NCBI GenBank assembly: GCA_018000455.1
Contig: JAGNJW010000017.1
Coordinates: 80,922 to 118,514, forward strand
DNA from: Acidobacteriota bacterium
Lineage (GTDB): Bacteria > Acidobacteriota > Vicinamibacteria > Vicinamibacterales > UBA2999
Direction of reading: 5' to 3'
DNA: 37,593 nucleotides
A program made the translations under genes and the position numbers. The notes beneath the pieces were generated by a model. It ran no database searches. It worked only from the letters and a program-made list of their open reading frames with translations, and was not told the origin of the DNA. This document shows, piece by piece, positions 9,367 through 14,743 of the stretch (positions are counted from its first letter, which is position 1; each line of letters starts with the position of its first letter).

Positions 9367-9385
9367 CGGGCGCGGCCGGCGCCCG
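9367..9385 (+). terminator. GC hairpin after the delta-60 gene
   Basis: CGGGCGC-GGCCG-GCGCCCG forms a perfect 7-bp stem with a 5-nt loop, starting 6 nt after the stop codon. There is no T-tract, so this is a possible but not canonical intrinsic terminator. Confidence 0.4.
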
Positions 9386-9523
9386 CAGCCGCGGTACCGC
9401 CCGTCGAATGGGTGACCATGCGATAAGCTTCAAGCATGGCCGTCCATTCGTCGGCGCGGGTCGTCGCCGCGCCCGGCGTCTCCTTTCCGCTCAGCTTCAG
9501 GAAGTCCTGACCGAGGAACCCTG

Positions 9524-10582
9524 ATGCCCACACGCCCGACTCGCGATCTTTTTACCGAGCTGCTGTTCTACAGCGTGCTCATTGGCATGGCGTACCTCAC
9601 CATGCTGATCATCTGGCCGTTCCTGGCGCCACTGGCCTGGGCGGCCATCCTGGCGATGACGTTGCGGCCCGTGCACCTGCGCTTCTGCATCCACCTGCGG
9701 AAGAGCAACGCGGCGCTCGCGACGACGCTGCTGGCCGGCCTGCTCATCATCACGCCCGCGGTGTTCCTGGGCGCCATCATCGCCCAGCAGACGCCGGCTG
9801 CCCTCGCCTACGTCAACGGCCTGTCAGACACGACGCCCGAGCAGATCCTGCTGTTCTGGGCCACCTTGCGCGAGCGCCTGCCCGTGCCGTTGCCGCCCGA
9901 TCCGATGTCGCTCATCGTCGAGAGTGCGCGCACCGCCGCGTCGTACCTGGTGGGCGGCGCCGGCTCCATCGTGGCCAATGTATTGTCGACCCTGGCCAGC
10001 CTGCTCGTGATGCTCTTCGCCTTGTTCTTCTTCCTTCGCGACGGCAAAGTGTTCGGCAGCGTCATTCGCCAGCTGCTGCCATTCAGTGAACCCGAACGCG
10101 AGCGGTTGCTGCACGAAGCCTCGGAACTCGTCGTGGCCAGCGTGGGCGCCGGCCTGACCGTGGCCTTCGTGCAGGGCGTGATTGGCGGCCTCTCGTTCTG
10201 GGTGGTTCAGCTGCCTGCGCCGGCCGTGTGGGGCGGCGCCATTGCCATCTGCTCGCTGCTGCCGGTGGTGGGCTCGACCATCATCTGGGTGCCGGTTACG
10301 GCGTGGCTGTTCTTCTCGGGCGACATCGGGCGCGCCGCGCTGATGGCCGGATTGTGCGGCGTGCTGCTCAGCTCGGTCGACAACGTGCTGCGGCCGATCC
10401 TGCTCGCTGGGCGCACCTCGGCCAGCGGACTCGTGGTGTTCATCGGCTTGCTTGGCGGCGTATCGGCCTTCGGCTTCGTCGGCATCGTTCTCGGCCCGAT
10501 CGTGCTCGTCATCACCGGCACGCTCATCGACGCGATGACGCGCCACGTGCACGCCGACAACACGATCGCGGTGGTGGAGTGA
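9524..10582 (+). CDS. AI-2E family (PerM/YdiK-like) membrane transporter
   Basis: 352-aa polytopic inner-membrane protein with about eight hydrophobic segments in the 2+1+5 pattern of the AI-2E exporter-like superfamily. It has an N-terminal pair of helices, a long central soluble loop (residues about 80-140), and the conserved late region DNVLRPILLAGRTS followed by GVSAFGFVGIVLGPIVL. Family members have been linked to quorum-signal export or Na+/H+ antiport; the substrate here is unknown. An AGGA Shine-Dalgarno sequence precedes ATG 9524. Its stop overlaps the tadA start by 4 nt (GTGA), so the two form an operon. Confidence 0.85.
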   Translation: MPTRPTRDLFTELLFYSVLIGMAYLTMLIIWPFLAPLAWAAILAMTLRPVHLRFCIHLRKSNAALATTLLAGLLIITPAVFLGAIIAQQTPAALAYVNGLSDTTPEQILLFWATLRERLPVPLPPDPMSLIVESARTAASYLVGGAGSIVANVLSTLASLLVMLFALFFFLRDGKVFGSVIRQLLPFSEPERERLLHEASELVVASVGAGLTVAFVQGVIGGLSFWVVQLPAPAVWGGAIAICSLLPVVGSTIIWVPVTAWLFFSGDIGRAALMAGLCGVLLSSVDNVLRPILLAGRTSASGLVVFIGLLGGVSAFGFVGIVLGPIVLVITGTLIDAMTRHVHADNTIAVVE

Positions 10583-11043
10583 TCGACGCCTGGTCCAACC
10601 ACGAAGCGTGGATGCGTCACGCACTCACCCTTGCCGCCCGCGCCTCCGAGAGCGGGGAAGTGCCGGTGGGCGCTCTCGTCGTCGTCGACGGCACGGTCGT
10701 GGGCGAGGGCTGGAACCAGCCGATCGCGACAAGCGATCCCACCGCGCATGCCGAGATCGTGGCGATGCGGGCGGCCTCGCGTTACTTGCGCAACTACCGG
10801 CTCTCAGGTGCGACGCTGGTCGTCACCGTGGAGCCATGCCTGATGTGCGTGGGGGCGATGGTGCACGCGCGCATCGGTACGGTGGTCTTCGGCGCACTCG
10901 AACCCCGGGCCGGCGCACTGGGGTCGTCGATTGCGGCCCATGAGACCGCTGGCCTGAACCATCGTCTGACCGCGGTGGGCGGCGTACTGGCCGAGGAGTG
11001 CCGCGCCGTCATGCAGGCGTTCTTCCGCGACCGCCGGGCCTAA
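10579..11043 (+). CDS. tadA: tRNA(adenine34) deaminase TadA
   Basis: 154-aa cytoplasmic zinc enzyme converting A34 to inosine in tRNA-Arg(ACG). Catalytic motifs are visible: HAE at His57-Glu59 and PCLMC with zinc ligands Cys87 and Cys90. The start is GTG 10579 overlapping the preceding stop; the N-terminal helix (HEAWMRHALTLAARA) belongs to the fold, so the internal ATG at 10612 is less likely. Length is normal for the family. Its substrate tRNA-Arg(ACG) is encoded in the same window. It directly precedes the tRNA-Ser gene that anchors the accessory array. Confidence 0.93.
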   Translation: MIDAWSNHEAWMRHALTLAARASESGEVPVGALVVVDGTVVGEGWNQPIATSDPTAHAEIVAMRAASRYLRNYRLSGATLVVTVEPCLMCVGAMVHARIGTVVFGALEPRAGALGSSIAAHETAGLNHRLTAVGGVLAEECRAVMQAFFRDRRA

Positions 11044-11046
11044 GGG

Positions 11047-11075
11047 TCGACCCCAGGCTTGGATGCCGCTATAAT
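11047..11075 (+). promoter_or_regulatory. Promoter of tRNA-Ser
   Basis: A perfect TATAAT at 11070-11075 with TCGACC at 11047-11052 (4/6 match to TTGACA), 17-bp spacer. It begins 4 nt after the tadA stop and lies 40 bp before the tRNA 5' end. Confidence 0.65.
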
Positions 11076-11115
11076 CACCTCTTCCGGTCAGCCGGAAACC
11101 CGGTCTCACCTCAGC

Positions 11116-11204
11116 GGAGAGGTACCGAAGTGGTCGTAACGGGCGCGCCTCGAAAGCGTGTTGTCCGCAAGGGCACGTGGGTTCGAATCCCACCCTCTCC
11201 GCCA
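11116..11204 (+). tRNA. tRNA-Ser (anticodon CGA), anchor of the downstream array
   Basis: Class II tRNA. The acceptor GGAGAGG pairs with CCTCTCC, the anticodon stem is CGCGC/GCGTG with loop CTCGAAA, and there is a long variable arm. The T arm is GTGGG-TTCGAAT-CCCAC, then discriminator G and encoded CCA. It reads UCG. It is complete and has its own promoter. Its 3' end, from the T-loop to the CCA, is repeated seven more times in direct orientation over the next 15.4 kb, the classic sign of an integration target. Confidence 0.97.
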
Positions 11205-11301
11205 ACAACAACTCATTTCAAGTCAATAATTTACAGCCTTCACATGGCTGAGCTGTACTTGTTTTGTACCTGAAGCCGCCACGTGGGTGGGTTGTCCACC
11301 C
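11205..11301 (+). repeat. R1 right arm: conserved sequence downstream of tRNA-Ser
   Basis: After the CCA comes a tail that recurs behind other tRNA-Ser fragments. It has an AAGTCAAT...TTACAG block, then ATGGCTGAGCTGTAC with the tandem GTACTTG-TTTT-GTACCTG at 11244-11273. A hairpin GGGTGG-GTTGT-CCACCC follows at 11285-11301, preceded by CACGT. The same order is seen after R5 (partly), R7 and R8. The paired GTACCTG motifs look like recombinase arm sites, and the CACGTGGGT...CCACCC portion resembles a second, degenerate copy of the tRNA T arm. Confidence 0.75.
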
Positions 11302-11440
11302 GCGTAGCGCGCCGCCTGGGCATGCACGGCACGGTGTCGACGCCGACGATTTCACCAAGGAATCGTGAGCGCTGGCTCCGCCGTCGAGATCGCCCGGCAG
11401 TTCTTCGCGGCGGTGCCGGTCCGGGCGCGGGCGCGGCCTG

Positions 11441-11530
11441 CGGCTCGACGAGCAGTTGACCGTCGACCGCAGGTTGCTCGAGGCGTGGGCCGGGCAGAAG
11501 AACTTCACGCCGGATGCGGGCGCAATTCAC
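11441..11530 (+). pseudogene. IS5-family (DUF772-type) transposase fragment
   Basis: A frame of about 30 codons reads RLDEQLTVDRRLLEAWAGQK, then NFTPDAG. It resembles the conserved FTVDGTLIEAWASxKSFRPKD segment of IS5-like transposases, with the glycine after the aspartate changed. No further transposase sequence or terminal repeats can be recognised on either side, so this is a small decayed relic inside the first array unit. Confidence 0.5.
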
Positions 11531-11886
11531 GGGGTGGCACCGGTAAACGCAAGGCAGCAGTCGCCTTCTTGGCGGCGCTCCTGCCCAACGTTGACAGCCT
11601 GCCGTTCGGCCGTTCTGGCGACGAGAGGGAAGCTCGGGGCCGGAGAAGCCATTTCATCTGTTGCGACGTTCGTGAAGCAACAGCTTGAACACTTTCGGCT
11701 ATGCTCCCGTCGTCCAGCGACCGCAGGTGCCTGAAGCGTGCGTCCAGCCAGTGGCTGTTGCTGGCAGTGCTGAGTTGTCGGTCGCCTGCGCCAGGCAGTT
11801 GCCTCATCTGAGCGACGTCGATCGTAGGGCATCGCGCTGCGGAGCGAGCTACAACGGATAGACGCGGGCCTTCCTCGGCTATAGCT
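11531..11886. other. Gap of about 350 bp with no recognisable gene
   Basis: Short open frames on both strands have no recognisable protein content. There is no tRNA, obvious promoter or repeat copy. Probably decayed DNA between the IS relic and the HxlR gene. Confidence 0.5.
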
Positions 11887-12330
11887 TCACTGTCCCTTCA
11901 GGAAGACTGGGGGGCCGCCCTCCTTCCAGCAGCGGTAGACCTGGGCAAGAAACTCGTCGCGGTGCTTCTCCATTCTTCGTATCGCCGCTCGCGGTGCGAA
12001 AGTCTTCTCGTGCCTGGCGCTCCACAAGATGAGTTCGGTCATTGCCGGCGCGAGGCCTATCCCTTTGGCGGTCAGCCGGTAATTGATTTTACGATGGTCG
12101 GCGTCATCCTCGACCGTCGCGACAATACCTGACGCGACGAGCTTGCGCAGGCGGTCGGCGAGGATGTTGGTGGCAATGCCTTCGTCCGCTTCGAGGAACT
12201 GGCCGTACGTCCGGTAGGCACGAAACATCAGGTCACGCACGATCAGTAGCGACCAGCGGTCCCCGAGCAGCTCAAGCGCTACGTTCACGGGACAGTCCGA
12301 CCGGCGACCTGCACTGCGCAAGGACGTCAT
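11887..12330 (-). CDS. HxlR-family winged-helix transcriptional regulator
   Basis: 147 aa from ATG 12330. The core is DCPVNVALELLGDRWSLLIVRDLMF, the HxlR recognition-helix region, followed by RTYGQFLEADEGIATNILADRLRKL and the wing (DDADHRKINYRLTAKG). The frame is open to another ATG at 12360, but that one sits inside a palindrome that looks like the operator, so the shorter start is preferred. It is divergent from the VOC/AhpD genes and likely controls them in response to an electrophile or quinone, as HxlR/HypR/QorR proteins do; this role is inferred from arrangement. Confidence 0.85.
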   Translation of the reverse strand: MTSLRSAGRRSDCPVNVALELLGDRWSLLIVRDLMFRAYRTYGQFLEADEGIATNILADRLRKLVASGIVATVEDDADHRKINYRLTAKGIGLAPAMTELILWSARHEKTFAPRAAIRRMEKHRDEFLAQVYRCWKEGGPPVFLKGQ

Positions 12331-12352
12331 CCTTAATAGGATATCCGAGTTG

Positions 12353-12395
12353 ACTTGCATTCAGCAAGTGATGATGTATGCTTGCAATCCGCAAG
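12353..12395. promoter_or_regulatory. Two ACTTGC-N5-GCAAGT operators between hxlR and the VOC gene
   Basis: ACTTGC-ATTCA-GCAAGT at 12353-12369 and CTTGC-AATCC-GCAAG at 12381-12395 are the same inverted repeat, with centres 27 bp apart. They lie in the divergent promoter region beside the HxlR gene. Duplicate palindromes with a common half-site are what a dimeric regulator such as HxlR would bind. Confidence 0.65.
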
Positions 12396-12423
12396 TGAAG
12401 ATGTCGAGTGAAGGACGCCGCAC

Positions 12424-12498
12424 ATGGAGACCGCCGAGCGAGCCTTGAAGGCCAACGGTTTCAGCGTTCTGCGTGACGTTGACCCTGCACAAACACCA
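12424..12498 (+). pseudogene. DUF302 N-terminal remnant
   Basis: From ATG 12424 the translation METAERALKANGFSVLRDVD matches the start of DUF302 proteins (LKxxGFxVLxxID) and then loses similarity. It runs in the same direction as the VOC gene and its frame enters that gene. It is probably the stub of a former first gene of this stress operon. Confidence 0.42.
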
Positions 12499-12514
12499 CG
12501 AATAGGGAGCCACT

Positions 12515-12946
12515 ATGAGTACACCAGCATCGAAGAGGGTCATGCCTATCATCGCCGTCGAGTCGGTTGACGCGATCCGGAGCTTCTATGTCGAGACCCT
12601 TGGCTTCGACCATTTGAGGGGCGTCATCGGCAAGGACGGACAGTTCGACGTCTGCACTGTCGCCAAGGACGGTGCGCGCATCATGTTCGCCCGCGCCCCG
12701 GACAAGAGCCCCAGCACCAGGCCTGCGGTCGCGAAACAGCCCGTCGGGATCTACCTGGAGGTCGCGGACGTCGAGACCTACTTTGGGCAGATCAGCGAAA
12801 ACAAGGGGGTGAAGGTGACGGACCCGTTGACGACGCAGTGGTGGGGCGACCGGACTTTTAAGGTTATGGACCCGTCCGGCTATGAGGTCTGGTTTTACCA
12901 GACCGTTGGTGAGCCGAAGCCGCCCCAGGGCGCGAGGGTCGTCTGA
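12515..12946 (+). CDS. VOC (glyoxalase/bleomycin-resistance/dioxygenase) family protein
   Basis: 143-aa cytoplasmic protein. MPIIAVESVDAIRSFYVETLGF is the first beta-alpha-beta-beta-beta unit, and GIYLEVADVETYF...DPSGYEVWFYQ the second, with the family's C-terminal metal-ligand-type glutamate region (YEVWF). A GGGAG Shine-Dalgarno sequence precedes ATG 12515. It is followed 24 bp later by the AhpD-like gene and is probably co-transcribed with it under the divergent HxlR regulator. The exact substrate is unknown; detoxification of an electrophile is plausible. Confidence 0.83.
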   Translation: MSTPASKRVMPIIAVESVDAIRSFYVETLGFDHLRGVIGKDGQFDVCTVAKDGARIMFARAPDKSPSTRPAVAKQPVGIYLEVADVETYFGQISENKGVKVTDPLTTQWWGDRTFKVMDPSGYEVWFYQTVGEPKPPQGARVV

Positions 12947-12970
12947 ACTGTTCCGAAGGAGGAACCACCC

Positions 12971-13588
12971 ATGGCTCTATTTGAGATACCCGTTCCCAGG
13001 CTAGAACCGCTGCCTCCGGACGCCGGGCTCGACGACGTGTTCGCGCGGTTCAACTGCGTCGGGGCGATCATCCCCAACGCGATGCTGATCATGCAGCGCA
13101 GGCCAAAGATCGTGCGCGCATATGTGCAGATGATGGGGGCGGTGGCAGACCCAGAGACGAGTGAGGTGGATATCGGCTTCAAGCGACTAATTGCCCATGT
13201 GGCGAGCCGCGCAGCAGGGTGCCGCTACTGTATGTCGCATACTGCCGCACTCGCGCTCAACTCCAAGATCGAGGACGCCAAGCTTGAGGCGGTGTGGGAA
13301 TACAGCACCAGCCCTCTTTACACCGAGGCGGAACGCATCGCGCTCGACGTGGCTCTCGCGGCGGGAGTCGTTCCGAACCGCGTCACCGACGAGATGTTCG
13401 CGAAGTTGCGCGAGTATTGGAGCGACGGACAGATTGTCGAGATCGTCGCGATGATCTCGTTGTTCGGGTTCCTCAACCGATGGAACGACACTTTTGCGAC
13501 GCCTCTTGAGGATGAGGCCGTCGCAATAGGCGAGAAGTACCTCGCGTCCCACGGCTGGGAAGCTGGGAAGCATCTGAGGAGCAGCTGA
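12971..13588 (+). CDS. Carboxymuconolactone decarboxylase / AhpD-like protein
   Basis: 205 aa. The CxxCxxH redox motif typical of AhpD-type proteins is at Cys84, Cys87 and His90 (CRYCMSH), within an all-helical fold (RLIAHVASRAAG...). It has a strong GAAGGAGG ribosome-binding site. Family members reduce peroxiredoxin partners or act as alkylhydroperoxidases. Second gene of the HxlR-controlled cluster; the third gene after it is truncated. Confidence 0.83.
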   Translation: MALFEIPVPRLEPLPPDAGLDDVFARFNCVGAIIPNAMLIMQRRPKIVRAYVQMMGAVADPETSEVDIGFKRLIAHVASRAAGCRYCMSHTAALALNSKIEDAKLEAVWEYSTSPLYTEAERIALDVALAAGVVPNRVTDEMFAKLREYWSDGQIVEIVAMISLFGFLNRWNDTFATPLEDEAVAIGEKYLASHGWEAGKHLRSS

Positions 13589-13596
13589 ACACAACC

Positions 13597-13671
13597 ATGA
13601 GCCACCCGACGCCGAAAACTGCTGTTCCAATCATCGCCGTCGGGTCGGTCGAAGAGACCCGACGGTTCTGA
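13597..13671 (+). pseudogene. Truncated second VOC gene
   Basis: MSHPTPKTAVPIIAVGSVEE is followed by TRRF and a stop. It is paralogous to the first 27 residues of the VOC protein at 12515 (MSTPASKRVMPIIAVESVDA...). Only 24 codons remain, starting 9 bp after the AhpD-like stop. The operon once had a third gene, lost when neighbouring DNA (the higBA segment) became joined here. Confidence 0.68.
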
Positions 13672-13791
13672 ATCGTACCGGGATCCTCGGAGGCAAGAGT
13701 CCTTGCGCGCGACGCTAGGCGGACGTCCGAGTCGGGTCGCGTGGTCGCCATCCGGCTCGTGTCAGCGCACAGGCTGCGCTGCCCGTCAGTA

Positions 13792-13819
13792 TTGACACAT
13801 TACACGATACACGTGTAGT
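13792..13819 (+). promoter_or_regulatory. Promoter and operator of higBA
   Basis: TTGACA at 13792-13797 and TGTAGT at 13814-13819 with a 16-bp spacer. The inverted repeat TACACG-ATACA-CGTGTA (13801-13817) fills the spacer and overlaps the -10 box, the usual position for autorepression by a HigA antitoxin. Confidence 0.68.
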
Positions 13820-13830
13820 GTTGGCTCCGT

Positions 13831-14121
13831 GTGATTCAGTCGTTTCGCGACGACGCGGCAGCCGACCTGTTTCGCGACCGAAACACGCGCGCAGCCAGAC
13901 GGATTCCGCAGGCGCTGTGGCGAGGCGCGCAGCGGAAGCTGAAGCTGCTCGACGCTGCGGCCCGGCTCGACGATCTCGTGGTGCCGGCAGGGAACCGACT
14001 CGAAGCGCTGAAGGGCGATCGGACTGGCCGGTACAGTATTCGTGTGAACGATCAGTACCGCATCACGTTTCGGTGGGAGAGTGGCCATGCCTACGAAGTC
14101 GACGTCGAGGACTATCACTAG
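13831..14121 (+). CDS. higB: HigB-type toxin (RelE superfamily mRNA interferase)
   Basis: 96 aa from GTG 13831. It begins MIQSFRDDAAADLF and contains LDDLVVPAGNRLEALKGDR and YSIRVNDQYRITFRWE...VDVEDYH, the signature of HigB/plasmid-maintenance killer proteins that cleave mRNA on the ribosome. Length is normal. The gene order toxin then antitoxin is the HigBA order, and it overlaps higA by 35 nt. It is the last cargo of array unit 1. A close, 5'-truncated relative lies at 26732. Confidence 0.86.
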   Translation: MIQSFRDDAAADLFRDRNTRAARRIPQALWRGAQRKLKLLDAAARLDDLVVPAGNRLEALKGDRTGRYSIRVNDQYRITFRWESGHAYEVDVEDYH

Positions 14122-14398
14122 AGACGCGAGTTGGCTCGGCCCGGCTATTCACCCCGGAGAGCTGCTGCTCGAGGAGTACCTGAAACCCCTCGGCATTGGT
14201 CAGGTCGAGGCAGCGAAGCAGCTCGGCGTGTCACTCAACCGACTCAACGAGCTCGTGCTCGGGAAGCGGGGCATCACAGCCGACACCGCCCTCCGGCTCG
14301 GACGGTTCCTGAAGACGTCGCCGCAGCTGTGGATGCGCCTGCAGGCCGACTGGGATCTGCAGCAAGCGATGCTCCGCGAGGGCCGGAAGGCATCGTAG
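14087..14398 (+). CDS. higA: HigA-type antitoxin (XRE helix-turn-helix)
   Basis: 103 aa from ATG 14087. IHPGELLLEEYLKPLGIGQV leads into the XRE fold (EAAKQLGVSLNRLNELVLGKRGITADTALRLGRFL) and the HigA tail SPQLWMRLQADWDL. It neutralises HigB and, by family precedent, represses the pair through the palindrome at 13801-13817. It ends 4 nt before a lone copy of the array arm motif. Confidence 0.88.
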   Translation: MPTKSTSRTITRDASWLGPAIHPGELLLEEYLKPLGIGQVEAAKQLGVSLNRLNELVLGKRGITADTALRLGRFLKTSPQLWMRLQADWDLQQAMLREGRKAS

Positions 14399-14402
14399 GG
14401 TC

Positions 14403-14424
14403 GCTGTACCTGTTTTGTACCTGA
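14403..14424 (+). repeat. Solo arm motif (paired GTACCTG) after higA
   Basis: GTACCTGTTTTGTACCTG, preceded by GCT, is the same tandem motif that follows the tRNA-Ser fragments at R1, R5, R7 and R8. Here it is not preceded by a core fragment; instead the type-B left flank of R2 starts straight after it. It is probably a scar of deletion or recombination between array units. Confidence 0.7.
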
Positions 14425-14505
14425 TACTCAGGCTTTGAGTGGATTTGGTGGATTGAGGGCTTCGGATCAGGCCTAAGTCGTTGATGGGAGCGAGGATCAC
14501 GGGAA

Positions 14506-14526
14506 CGAATCCCACCCTCTCCGCCA
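14506..14526 (+). repeat. R2: tRNA-Ser 3'-end copy
   Basis: CGAAT followed by CCCACCCTCTCCGCCA, identical to the tRNA from within the T-loop to the CCA. The left flank (14425-14505, CAGGCTTTGAGTGG...) is a diverged type-B end, similar to those before R3 and R8. The right flank (CATAAGTCCTTTAGAATCAAT...TACAG) is a diverged right arm. A GGGTGG-GCGTT-CCACCC hairpin lies at 14670-14686. Confidence 0.85.
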
Positions 14527-14641
14527 ACATAAGTCCTTTAGAATCAATTAAATACAGTCGCGATCGATCTCCGCGTGCGCATTACGTGCTTGGGTCGTCG
14601 CGAATCGTGATTCGGCGCGCGCGAATTCGGGCCTGATTTCG

Positions 14642-14670
14642 CAGATCGCGAGTCACGAACTCGCGATCTG
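14642..14670. repeat. 12-bp perfect inverted repeat (possible terminator)
   Basis: CAGATCGCGAGT-CACGA-ACTCGCGATCTG. It lies about 75 bp beyond the stop of the minus-strand permease and abuts the R2 right-arm hairpin. It could be a bidirectional transcription terminator (no T-tract) or part of the recombination site. Confidence 0.5.
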
Positions 14671-14743
14671 GGTGGGCGTTCCACCCTCCCAGTCCAGGCC
14701 CGCCGTTCAGCGGGCCGTCCCCTCGGGGGCTGCGGCGATTCTG

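Noticed and set aside
6319..9426. 1035-codon open frame overlapping the delta-60 gene in another frame
   Set aside because: Arg-rich translation typical of a shifted frame in GC-rich repeats; the other frame has a signal peptide and clear propeller/FN3 repeats.
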